Below, piece after piece: positions 42,804 to 50,642 of a stretch of 64,000 bases of DNA. The notes under the pieces are model-generated. The model had not been told where the DNA came from. It made no database searches and saw only the letters and a list, made by a program, of their open reading frames with translations. Both the position numbers and the translations under genes were made by a program. Positions within the stretch are counted from its first letter, which is position 1; each line of letters begins with the position of its first letter. The DNA is from Roseovarius sp. Lineage in GTDB: Bacteria; Pseudomonadota; Alphaproteobacteria; Rhodobacterales; Rhodobacteraceae. The stretch lies in contig NZ_JAUCYU010000002.1 of the NCBI RefSeq assembly GCF_030373445.1, positions 62,001-126,000 on the forward strand, written 5' to 3'.

Positions 42804-43564
42804 GCCGCGCCCTCCGCATGGTCTTCGCCGAGATAGGCGGCGCGGGCCTTGGGGTCGGCGCGCACCTCGTCGGGGGTGCCGGTCGCGACGATGGCACCGG
42901 CGACCAGCACCGAGACCCGGTCGGCAAGGCGGAAGACGGCCTCCATGTCATGCTCGATCAGCAGCATGGGATAGGTCGCCTTCAGCTCCAGCAGCGTGTC
43001 TGTCAGGCTTTCGCTTTCCGCGCGGCCCATGCCCGCCATCGGCTCGTCGAGCAGGAGCGCGCGGGGCTTCCCGGCGATGGCGATGGCCAGTTCCAGCATC
43101 CGTTTCTCGCCGTAGGAGAGGGCGCCCGCCATGGCGGCGGCGCGAGGGGCGAGGCCGATGCGGTCGAGCGCCGTCATGGCGGCGGCGTTCAGCGCCTCTT
43201 CGCGGTCGGCGCGCCGGAAGAACCGCATGCTGGAGCCCGCGCGCATCTGGGCGGCGAGGGCCACGTTTTCCAGCACGGTGAAGTCCGGCAGGATCGAGGT
43301 GATCTGGAAGGACCGGCCGAGGCCGGCCACGGCGCGCTCGTGCTGCTTCTGTCCGGTGACGTCGCGGCCTTCGAAGGCGATCCGGCCCGCGTCGGGTTGC
43401 AGGAGGCCGGAGACCTGGTGGATCAGCGTCGACTTGCCCGCGCCGTTGGGGCCGATCAGAGCGTGGCATTCGCCGGGGTGCAGGTCGAGGTCGACCTTGT
43501 CGGTCACGACCAGCGCGCCGAAGGCCTTTTGCAGGCCCTTGAGTTGGAGGACGGCTTCGGTCAT
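42800..43564 (-). CDS. livG: Branched-chain amino acid-type ABC transporter ATPase LivG
   Basis: A 254-residue ATP-binding subunit of LivG type: Walker A ALIGPNGAGKSTLI, Q loop and the family segment GRSFQITSILPDFTVLENVALAAQ, signature ALSYGEKRMLELAIAI, Walker B RALLLDEPMAGMG and switch His in LLIEHDMEAV. It overlaps livF and livM by 4 bases. The signature Ser-Gly-Gly is here Ser-Tyr-Gly, as is common in LivG. Confidence 0.93.
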   Translation of the reverse strand: MTEAVLQLKGLQKAFGALVVTDKVDLDLHPGECHALIGPNGAGKSTLIHQVSGLLQPDAGRIAFEGRDVTGQKQHERAVAGLGRSFQITSILPDFTVLENVALAAQMRAGSSMRFFRRADREEALNAAAMTALDRIGLAPRAAAMAGALSYGEKRMLELAIAIAGKPRALLLDEPMAGMGRAESESLTDTLLELKATYPMLLIEHDMEAVFRLADRVSVLVAGAIVATGTPDEVRADPKARAAYLGEDHAEGAA

Positions 43565-44541
43565 CGGGGCCCCCTGACGCGGTCGAGCAGGCCGACGAGA
43601 CCGCCGCGGGCATAGAGCGCGATCAGCACCAGAAGGGGCCCGAAGATGAGCCGCCAGTCATGGGTGATCGACGACAGCGTTTCCTCGATCAGGATGAAGA
43701 AGAGCGCGCCGAGAAGCGCCCCGTTGCGGGTGGCCATGCCGCCGAGCACCACCATGACGATCAGGTCGCCCGAACGCTGCCATGCCCCCAGCGAGGGCGA
43801 GATGAAGGCGGCGTGGGTGGCCCAGAGCACGCCCGCGATGGCGGCGATCACGCCGGCGATGACATAGGCCGTCAGGCGGTAGCGGAACACAGAGTAGCCC
43901 ATCGAGGCGACGCGGGTGGGATTCTGGCGGGCGGCGCGCAGGACGCGGCCGAAGCGGGCCCCGGTGATGCGGTGGACCAGCGCCCAGGTGGCCAGCAGCA
44001 CGGCGAAGACGGTGACATAGACGCCCATGTCGGAGCCGAGCCAGCTTGTGCCGAGGAAGTCGGGCCCGGACCACAGCGTCAGCCCGTCATCGGCGCCGTA
44101 CTGCGCCAGCGAGCCCAGGGCGAAGTAGATCATCTGCCCGAAGGCGAGCGTGATCATGATGAAGGAGACGCCCGAGGTGCGCAGGCAGATGGCCCCGCTT
44201 ATCAGGGCAAAGAGCCCCGCCGCGGCGATGGCCACGGGCAGGATCAGGGCCATCTCGTAGACCCCTTCGGTGATCATGATCCCGCAGGCATAGGCGCCGA
44301 TGGCGACGAAGGCGGAATGGCCGAAGCTGACCATGCCGCCCTGGCCCATCAGCAGGTCGAGCGAGATGGCGACGATGGCGAGGATCATGGCGCGCACCGC
44401 CAGCGAGGTGAGCCACGCGCCGCCCCAGGCCTCGGCCAGCACAGGGATGAGTGCCAGCGCGGCGAAGATCACGCTGGCGACGATCAGCGGCGCGCGGGGG
44501 GTGGCGGCGACGGGGGCTTGCATGTGGGCCTGGTCGGTCAT
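43561..44541 (-). CDS. livM: Branched-chain amino acid-type ABC transporter permease LivM
   Basis: A 326-residue inner-membrane permease with about nine to ten hydrophobic segments. Family features include SLDLLMGQGGMVSFGHSAFVAIGAYACGI, the typical LivM core, and the C-terminal VLGGMATRNGALLGALFFILIEE, which forms the cytoplasmic coupling region for the ATPases. It overlaps livG and livH by 4 bases. Confidence 0.93.
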   Translation of the reverse strand: MTDQAHMQAPVAATPRAPLIVASVIFAALALIPVLAEAWGGAWLTSLAVRAMILAIVAISLDLLMGQGGMVSFGHSAFVAIGAYACGIMITEGVYEMALILPVAIAAAGLFALISGAICLRTSGVSFIMITLAFGQMIYFALGSLAQYGADDGLTLWSGPDFLGTSWLGSDMGVYVTVFAVLLATWALVHRITGARFGRVLRAARQNPTRVASMGYSVFRYRLTAYVIAGVIAAIAGVLWATHAAFISPSLGAWQRSGDLIVMVVLGGMATRNGALLGALFFILIEETLSSITHDWRLIFGPLLVLIALYARGGLVGLLDRVRGPR

Positions 44542-45464
44542 CGTGCCACCTTGGGGGCAAAGAGGCCCTCAGGCCGCCAGAAGAGCACCAGCGCCATCAG
44601 CACGTAGATCAGCATCGAGGCGATGGCCGGGCCGATCTGGTTGGCCGAAGACGGGTCCATGACGAGGCGCAGCCCGTCGGTGACGAGCGTGCGGCCCAGC
44701 GTGTCGACCAGCCCCACCAGCAGGGCCGCGACGAACGCCCCGCGGATGGAGCCCGCGCCGCCGATGATGATGACCACGAAGGCCACAATCAGGAGGTTGT
44801 CGCCCATCCCCGGCTCGACCGAGTAGAGGGGGGCGGCCATGACGCCCGCGAACCCGGCAAGCATGGCGCCGAAGCCGAAGACGATCAGGAACAGCCGGCG
44901 CACGTTGACACCCAGGGCCGAGACCATGTCTGGGTTTGTGGCGCCCGCGCGGATCAGCATGCCGACGCGCGTGCGGGTGATCACCAGCCAGAGGCCGAGC
45001 GCCACCAGCAGGCCGGCCACAATGAGCGCGACGCGGTAGGCCGGGTAGAGCAGACCGTCGACCAGCGTGAAGGAGAAGTCGAGAAAGGCGGGCGGCGGCA
45101 CCGAAAGGGAGGCCGGGCCGAACAGCACCTTCATCAGCTGGTTGAGGAACAGGATGACCCCGAAGGTGGCCAGTACCTGGGAAAGGTGGTCGCGGTCATA
45201 CAAGTGTCGGAAGACGAGGAATTCCAGCACCAGCCCCAGCAGGAGCGCCAGCGGCAGGGCCAGCACCAGCGCGGCCATGAAGCTGCCCGTCAGACCGTAG
45301 AGGTAGACGGCGAGGTAGGCGCCCAGCATGTACTGCACCCCGTGGGCGAGGTTGATGAAGCCCATCACCCCGAAGACAAGCGTCAGGCCGGCCGCGATCA
45401 GGAACAGGATCACGCCAAGCTGCAGCCCGTTCAGGAGCTGGATCAGGATCAGGATCGAGGACAT
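44538..45464 (-). CDS. livH: Branched-chain amino acid-type ABC transporter permease LivH
   Basis: A 308-residue permease with the LivH core LLNGLQLGVILFLIAAGLTLVFGVMGFINLAHGVQYMLGAY and the C-terminal IIGGAGSIRGAFVAALLVGLVDTLGRTL coupling region. It has about eight membrane segments. It lies 62 bases downstream of the binding-protein gene, and that spacer holds a stable hairpin. It overlaps livM by 4 bases. Confidence 0.93.
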   Translation of the reverse strand: MSSILILIQLLNGLQLGVILFLIAAGLTLVFGVMGFINLAHGVQYMLGAYLAVYLYGLTGSFMAALVLALPLALLLGLVLEFLVFRHLYDRDHLSQVLATFGVILFLNQLMKVLFGPASLSVPPPAFLDFSFTLVDGLLYPAYRVALIVAGLLVALGLWLVITRTRVGMLIRAGATNPDMVSALGVNVRRLFLIVFGFGAMLAGFAGVMAAPLYSVEPGMGDNLLIVAFVVIIIGGAGSIRGAFVAALLVGLVDTLGRTLVTDGLRLVMDPSSANQIGPAIASMLIYVLMALVLFWRPEGLFAPKVAR

Positions 45465-45497
45465 GGGAGGCCTTTACCGCCGGAGCCGCGAATGGCA

Positions 45498-45514
45498 GGG
45501 CCGGTGACCGGCCC
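45498..45514 (-). other. Intercistronic hairpin between binding-protein gene and livH
   Basis: GGGCCGG and CCGGCCC form a perfect 7-bp stem around TGA in the only spacer of the transporter operon, with no T run. Such hairpins after binding-protein genes usually protect the upstream mRNA segment from 3' exonucleases so that the binding protein is made in excess; that role is inferred here. Confidence 0.5.
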
Positions 45515-45526
45515 CGCCGCATCGGC

Positions 45527-46681
45527 TTACATGCTGCATTCTTCGGCGAAGCTGTCGCCGTAGTTCTCGAACACCAGTTCGCCCGTCGCGGTGGCCCACT
45601 GGCCGTCTTCCCGCTCTTCCACCGAGAGCTGGTAGAAGTTCTGGGTCGGGTAGTGGTTGGTGTTGAAGGCGAATTCGCCGCGCAGCGAGGTGAAATCGGC
45701 CGCCTCCATCGCGGCGCGCACGGCGTCCTTGTCGGAGAGGTCGCCACCCACGGCCGCGACCGCGCTGTCGATCAGCAGGGCCGCATCATAGGCCTGCATG
45801 GCATAGCCGCCGGGCACGTAGCCGTATTTCTCTTCGAAGGCGGCGACGAATTTCTGGCTGGCCTCGTTGTCGGCATCGGGTGCCCAGTTGCCGGCGGCGA
45901 TGAAGCCCTCGGCGGCTTCTTTCTGGGCGGGCAGGGTGGTCTCATCCGTGGTGAAGACCGACATGAACTGGACCTTGTCGGCAAGGCCCGCGTCGCGGAA
46001 CTGGCGGACGAAGCGCACGCCCATGCCGCCCGGGGTGAAGGCGAAGACGGCGTCGGCCTCCGACGTGGCGATGCGGGCGATCTCGGCCGAGTAGTCCTGG
46101 TGGCCGAGGGGCACGTAGACCTCGTCGACGATCTCGCCTTCATAGTGCATCTGGAAGCCTTCCATGTTGTCGCGGCCGGCCTGGTAGTTCGGTGCGATCA
46201 TGAAGACCTTCTCGTACCCCGCCTTCTGGGCGTGGGCGCCCATCACCTCGGCGTTCTGGTTGTTCTGGTAGGAGGTGACGAAGAAGTAGGGGTTGCAGTT
46301 GCGCCCGGCAAAGGTCGAGGGGCCGGCGTTGGGGCTGATCAGGAAGGTTTCCGACTCGATCACCGGCTTGAAGATCGCCTGCAGCATGTTCGAGAAGATC
46401 GTGCCGACGACGAAATCGACCTCTTCCTGGACCATGCCGTTGGCCTTCGACAGCGCGACCTCGGGCTTCAGTTCGTCATCCTCGACGATGAGCGTCGCCT
46501 CCTCGCCGCCGAGCTTGCCGCCGAGGTCGTCGAGCGCGAGCTGGAAGCCGTCGACGGCCTGCTGGCCGAGCGCCGCGGGCGGGCCGGAAAGGGTGACGAT
46601 CATGCCGACCTCGATCTCGGCCGAGGCGGTGGTGCCAAGGCCCAGAAGACCGGCGGCGAGGGTTGTGCCAAGTTTTTTCAT
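45527..46681 (-). CDS. ABC transporter substrate-binding protein (LivJ/K-like)
   Basis: A 384-residue periplasmic binding protein of the peripla_BP_6 family with a signal peptide (MKKLG then a hydrophobic stretch, cleavage after TASA at about residue 22). The mature part begins EIEVGMIVTLSGPPAALGQQAVDGFQLALDDLGG, typical of aromatic- or branched-chain-amino-acid-binding proteins, with IFSNMLQAIFKPVIESETFLISPNAGPS and NPYFFVTSYQNNQNAEVMG further on. It is the first gene of the transporter operon. ATG 46681 is chosen because GGGAGAAG lies 6-8 bases upstream; the frame extends 26 codons further without support. The ligand is probably an aromatic compound of the adjacent pathway. Confidence 0.92.
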   Translation of the reverse strand: MKKLGTTLAAGLLGLGTTASAEIEVGMIVTLSGPPAALGQQAVDGFQLALDDLGGKLGGEEATLIVEDDELKPEVALSKANGMVQEEVDFVVGTIFSNMLQAIFKPVIESETFLISPNAGPSTFAGRNCNPYFFVTSYQNNQNAEVMGAHAQKAGYEKVFMIAPNYQAGRDNMEGFQMHYEGEIVDEVYVPLGHQDYSAEIARIATSEADAVFAFTPGGMGVRFVRQFRDAGLADKVQFMSVFTTDETTLPAQKEAAEGFIAAGNWAPDADNEASQKFVAAFEEKYGYVPGGYAMQAYDAALLIDSAVAAVGGDLSDKDAVRAAMEAADFTSLRGEFAFNTNHYPTQNFYQLSVEEREDGQWATATGELVFENYGDSFAEECSM

Positions 46682-46852
46682 CCGTACTTCTCCCTGTTCG
46701 CGCGTTTTTGCGCGTATTTTTCCAGTCCGCATAGGCGTGCCGGGCGAAGCGGGCGTCACGGGCGGCGGTCCTGCGGCTGGCTGGTTCCCAACTCTGAGCA
46801 GGACGCCCCGCTGCCGTTAACGCCTCATTGGCCGGGCCGGGGACCTGGGGGA

Positions 46853-46882
46853 AGGATAGGCCGGAGAGGGATGATATTTCAA
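46853..46882 (-). promoter_or_regulatory. Promoter of the ABC transporter operon
   Basis: Read on the minus strand, TTGAAA (46882-46877) and TATCCT (46858-46853) are 18 bp apart. Both hexamers equal those of the 2-aminobenzoyl-CoA operon promoter. The -35 is half of the operator palindrome. The resulting leader of about 165 bases to the start codon holds no recognised riboswitch. Confidence 0.58.
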
Positions 46883-46903
46883 GCTTGAAATTTCAAGCCT
46901 GAA
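46876..46903. promoter_or_regulatory. Paired palindromic operator, probable MarR site
   Basis: ATTTCAAGCTTGAAAT (46876-46891) is a perfect 16-bp palindrome; TTCAAGCCTGAA (46892-46903) is the same motif with one mismatch. Centres are 14 bp apart, exactly as in the divergent operator region at 31.7 kb. Together with the identical promoter hexamers this links transporter and degradation operons. Confidence 0.75.
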
Positions 46904-46984
46904 GTAAGTGGTTGCAGGACATGCGGAAAGGGCGGGCAACCGATGGCCGGGGCGCGGAGGTTAACGAAGCGTGAAAGGGAGGGG

Positions 46985-47059
46985 TGGCAGCCCGTAGGGG
47001 AATCGAACCCCTCTTTCCAGGTTGAAAACCTGGCGTCCTAACCGATAGACGAACGGGCC
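46985..47059 (-). tRNA. tRNA-Glu (anticodon TTC)
   Basis: On the minus strand GGCCCGT pairs with ACGGGCT (one terminal G-U), followed by discriminator G and an encoded CCA (46985-46987). The anticodon arm is CCAGG-TTTTCAA-CCTGG with anticodon TTC, and the T arm is AGGGG-TTCGATT-CCCCT. The D arm TCGTCTATCGGTTAGGAC is typical for bacterial tRNA-Glu. Confidence 0.96.
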
Positions 47060-47271
47060 ATGCCTTGGCGTGAGGCGTTTCCTATGAAAAAGCCGGTCCC
47101 TGCGCAAGAGGCAAAATGCAAATTTTTCGCCTGTCGTGCGGTTGTTGATGTCCCTTGGTGGCGAACGCCGCGTCAGGTTTGGCGGAGGCGGGTTAAGGCC
47201 GGGTGAATTGCCCGTGTCGTGGCGATGGGGAAGGGGGTGGTGCCGGGTTGGCTCGGCACGATTCGGGCGGC

Positions 47272-49014
47272 TCAGCCGGCGCGGGCCGCGTCCTCGAGGC
47301 GAAGCTGTACGGTCTGGCGCCCGCCCCAGGTGTTGAGGTCGAGCCGGCCGGCGAGGTGGAAGCGTGCGCCGCCGTGCTCTTCCAGCGTGGCGCCGATCTC
47401 GGTGTCGTAGGCGCCGAAGGCGATGGCGTCGAGCTTGGGGCCCGTGCCGTCGCCGAAGCGCAGCTTGAGGTGGTTTGCGCCCACCCGCTTGGCAAAGCCG
47501 ATCTGCATGTCGGGGAAGGCATAGCGCGGCCCCGGCGCGCCCGCGCCGAAGGGGCCGGCGGTTTCGATCTGGGTGACCAGTTCGGGCGTGGCGGCGCCTG
47601 GCATCAGGAGGCCGTCGAGGGCGAGGTCGCGGGGGCCGGCGGTGCCGGCGCCCTGCCGTTCCAGCAGCTCGGAGAGGCGCTCCATCGCCGCCTCGAGCTT
47701 GTCGCGGGCCACGGTGAGGCCCGCGGCCATGCGGTGGCCGCCGCCCTTGATGAGGAGGCCTTCCGCCGCCAGCCGGTGGATCGCTGCGCCAAGATCGACG
47801 CCCGAGATGGAGCGGCCCGAGCCCTTGCCCTCGTCGCCTTCGAAGCCGATGACGATGGCGGGGCGGTTGGTGGCCTCCTTGAGGCGGGAGGCGACGATGC
47901 CGACGACGCCGGGGTGCCAGCCGTCCTTGGCGGCCCAGACCAGCGGCGCGTCGAGCCCGCGCGCCTCGGCCTGTTCGAGGGCGGCGTCGCGCACCGCGGT
48001 CTCGATCTCGCGCCGCTCGGTGTTGAGCTGGTCGAGGCGGTCGGCCATGGCTTTCGCCTCGTGCGGGTTGTCGCAGGCCAGCAGGCGGGCGCCGAGGTCG
48101 GCCTTGCCGATCCGGCCGCCGGCGTTGACGCGGGGGCCGAGGACGAAGCCGAGATGGTAGGAGGTGGGCGCGCTGTCGAGGCGGGAAACGTCCGAGAGCG
48201 CGACGAGGCCGGGGCGGTGGCGGCCGGCCATGACCTTGAGGCCCTGCTGCACGAAGGCGCGGTTCACGCCCTTGAGCGGGGCCACGTCGGCCACGGTGGC
48301 GAGTGCCACGAGGTCGAGCATGGCCATCAGGTCGGGGCCCTTTCGGCCGGCTTCGCGCAATTGGCGCCCGGCCTCGACCAGCATGAGGAACACCACGGCG
48401 GCGGCGCAGAGATGGCCGAGATCGCCCGGCTCGTCCTGCCGGTTGGGGTTCACCACGGCCAGCGCGTCGGGCAGGGTTTCGCCGCCCAGGTGGTGGTCGA
48501 GGATGATGACGTCGGCGCCCTTGGCCGCGGCGACGGCATCGTGGCTGAGCGTGCCGCAGTCGACGCAGACGATGAGGTCATGCGCGGCGGCAAGCTCGGC
48601 CATGGCGGGCTCGTTGGGGCCGTACCCTTCGTCGATGCGGTCGGGGATGTAGAGCGTGGCGGCTAGGCTCATCTGGCGCAGCCAGTCGATCAGCAGCGCG
48701 GCGGAGGCGCCGCCGTCGACATCGTAATCGGCGAAGATGGCGATGCGGCCCTTCCGGTTGACCTCTTCGAGGAAGCGGGCCGCGGCCTTCTCCATGTCCT
48801 TGAGGCGGCGGGGGTCGGGGAGGAGGTCGCGCAGCTTCGGCTCGAGGTAGCCGGCGCAGGCCTCGGGCGCGACGCCGAGGCGGGCGAGCGTCTGGCAGAG
48901 GGCGCGGGGCAGGGCGGCGGATTGCACCAGCGCCTCGGCCAGCCGGTCGGTTTCCGGCGTGGGGCCAACCCAGCGGCGGCCGGTGAGGGAGCTTTCGACG
49001 CCGAGGAAGCTCAT
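47272..49014 (-). CDS. recJ: Single-stranded-DNA-specific 5'-3' exonuclease RecJ
   Basis: A 580-residue DHH-family exonuclease acting in recombination and mismatch repair. The DHH domain has IAIFADYDVDGGASAALL and VIILDHHLGGE, with other Asp ligands in IVCVDCGTLSHDA; the DHHA1 domain carries VNAGGRIGKADLGARLL and the RNA/DNA-binding GGGHRMAAGLTV. The C-terminal OB-fold follows (LKLRFGDGTGPKLDAIAFG). ATG 49014 is chosen because it overlaps the stop of the upstream gene in ATGA; the frame upstream is read-through. Confidence 0.95.
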   Translation of the reverse strand: MSFLGVESSLTGRRWVGPTPETDRLAEALVQSAALPRALCQTLARLGVAPEACAGYLEPKLRDLLPDPRRLKDMEKAAARFLEEVNRKGRIAIFADYDVDGGASAALLIDWLRQMSLAATLYIPDRIDEGYGPNEPAMAELAAAHDLIVCVDCGTLSHDAVAAAKGADVIILDHHLGGETLPDALAVVNPNRQDEPGDLGHLCAAAVVFLMLVEAGRQLREAGRKGPDLMAMLDLVALATVADVAPLKGVNRAFVQQGLKVMAGRHRPGLVALSDVSRLDSAPTSYHLGFVLGPRVNAGGRIGKADLGARLLACDNPHEAKAMADRLDQLNTERREIETAVRDAALEQAEARGLDAPLVWAAKDGWHPGVVGIVASRLKEATNRPAIVIGFEGDEGKGSGRSISGVDLGAAIHRLAAEGLLIKGGGHRMAAGLTVARDKLEAAMERLSELLERQGAGTAGPRDLALDGLLMPGAATPELVTQIETAGPFGAGAPGPRYAFPDMQIGFAKRVGANHLKLRFGDGTGPKLDAIAFGAYDTEIGATLEEHGGARFHLAGRLDLNTWGGRQTVQLRLEDAARAG

Positions 49015-49574
49015 GACCGGCCTTGCAGGATGTCGGCGGCGGTGCGGGCGGTGGCGAACTCGCCGTGGAGGTGGGAGATGGCGGATTGATGGATGGCCTC
49101 GGCGGTCATCGGCGCAAGGCCCGCCTGCCAGCCCGTGTCGGCATTGGCAGTGAAGCTGGCGCAGGCGTCGTGGGCGAGGGTGACGGTGAAGCCCAGGTTG
49201 GTGGCCATGCGCACGGTGGTGGAAACGCAATGCGGCGTGGTGAGGCCGCAGATCACGAGGTCGGTGATTTCGCGCTCGCGCAGGTGCGCTTCGAGCGTGG
49301 TGCCGATGAAGGCGGCATTGACGGATTTCTCGAAGACCGGATCGCCCGGGCGCGGTATGACCTGCGGCTTGAAGGCGGTGCCGCCGGTCCTGGGCCCAAG
49401 CGGGCTGTTCGGTTCAGCGCTGACATGGAGGACGTGGCAGACGGGGTCGCCCGCCTTCCGCCACGCCGAGAGCAGCGCGCCGGCGGTGTCTTCGGCACCG
49501 GGGTTGTTGCGCTCGCCCCATGCCGGGTGGTCGAACCCCGTCTGGATATCGATCAGGATCAGCGCCGCCGGCAT
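49011..49574 (-). CDS. Isochorismatase-family cysteine hydrolase
   Basis: A 187-residue Rossmann-like cysteine hydrolase of the isochorismatase/nicotinamidase superfamily. The triad residues are probably Asp9 in LILIDIQTGF, Lys in FEKSVNAAFIGT and Cys in LVICGLTTPHCVSTTVRMA; the cis-peptide motif before the Cys is conserved. Substrate is unknown. It overlaps recJ by 4 bases and follows glpX by 7 bases, so glpX, this gene and recJ form an operon on the minus strand. Confidence 0.9.
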   Translation of the reverse strand: MPAALILIDIQTGFDHPAWGERNNPGAEDTAGALLSAWRKAGDPVCHVLHVSAEPNSPLGPRTGGTAFKPQVIPRPGDPVFEKSVNAAFIGTTLEAHLREREITDLVICGLTTPHCVSTTVRMATNLGFTVTLAHDACASFTANADTGWQAGLAPMTAEAIHQSAISHLHGEFATARTAADILQGRS

Positions 49575-49581
49575 GGCCCGG

Positions 49582-50544
49582 TCAGAGCGGGTGGCGGCAG
49601 GTCATCCGGCGGCGTTCCCCGGTCTTGGACCTGAGCAGCAGGGTTTCGGTCTCGATGCTGTCGCCGCGCGGCTTGAGCCCTGCGACGAGGGAGCCGGTGG
49701 TCACGCCGGTGGCGGCGAAGATCACGTCGTCGGTGACCATCTCGTCGCGGGAATAGATGCGGTCGAGATCGGTGATCCCGGCCTTCTCGGCGCGGCCCTT
49801 CTCGTCATCGTTGCGGAAGAGGAGCCGGCCCCAGATCTGGCCGCCGAGGCACTTGAGCGCGCCCGCCGCCAGCACGCCCTCGGGTGCGCCGCCGGAGCCC
49901 ATGTACATGTCGATGCCGGTGGCCTCGGGGTCGGTGCAATGCATCACGCCCGCCACGTCGCCGTCGCCGATCAGGTAGACGGAGGCGCCCACCTCGCGCA
50001 GCTCGGCGATGGTGTCCTGGTGGCGCGGGCGTTCGAGCACGCAGACGGTGATGCCCGACGGTTCGCAGCCCTTGGCCTTGGCCAGCGCCTCGACCCGTTC
50101 GCGCGGGCTCATGTCGAGCGAGACCACGTCCTTGGGGTAGCCCGGGCCGACGGCGAGCTTGTCCATGTAGACATCGGGCGCGTGCAGCATGGTGCCGCGC
50201 GGGGCCATCGAGATGACCGTCAGCGCGTTGGGCATGGCCTTGGCGGTGATGGTGGTACCTTCGAGCGGGTCGAGCGCGATGTCGACGCCGGGGCCATTGC
50301 CGGTGCCCACTTCCTCGCCGATATAGAGCATCGGCGCCTCGTCCCGCTCGCCTTCGCCGATCACCACGACGCCGGCGATGTCGAGCTTGCCCAGCTCCTC
50401 GCGCATGGCGTTGACGGCGGCCTGGTCGGCGGCTTTCTCGTCACCGCGGCCAATGAGCGGGCGGCAGGCCAGCGCGGCCTGTTCCGAGACCCGGGCGAGG
50501 GCGAGCGACAGGATCGTGTCGTCGAATTTGGCGGCGTCGGACAT
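49582..50544 (-). CDS. glpX: Class II fructose-1,6-bisphosphatase GlpX
   Basis: A 320-residue Li-sensitive inositol-monophosphatase-fold enzyme that hydrolyses fructose 1,6-bisphosphate in gluconeogenesis. Family signatures are GRGDEKAADQAAVNAMR, VVIGEGERDEAPMLYIGEEVG with metal-binding acids, and DIALDPLEGTTITAKAMPNA with the phosphate site. MGSGGAPEGVLAAGALKCLGG is the second conserved block. It is transcribed after hom, with about 98 bases between, and upstream of the isochorismatase-like gene. Confidence 0.95.
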   Translation of the reverse strand: MSDAAKFDDTILSLALARVSEQAALACRPLIGRGDEKAADQAAVNAMREELGKLDIAGVVVIGEGERDEAPMLYIGEEVGTGNGPGVDIALDPLEGTTITAKAMPNALTVISMAPRGTMLHAPDVYMDKLAVGPGYPKDVVSLDMSPRERVEALAKAKGCEPSGITVCVLERPRHQDTIAELREVGASVYLIGDGDVAGVMHCTDPEATGIDMYMGSGGAPEGVLAAGALKCLGGQIWGRLLFRNDDEKGRAEKAGITDLDRIYSRDEMVTDDVIFAATGVTTGSLVAGLKPRGDSIETETLLLRSKTGERRRMTCRHPL

Positions 50545-50642
50545 GGAAACTCCTCAAGGAAATGGGCCGGGGAATTGGGCCGGACGGTCGGGCAACAGCA
50601 TTAGCGGCGGGGTCGGGCCGGCACAAGGGCCGGCCACCGGGT

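Noticed and set aside
47203..48666. 487-codon plus-strand frame opposite recJ
   Set aside because: Glu/Gly/Ala-rich shadow translation; the minus strand carries the intact DHH exonuclease motifs.
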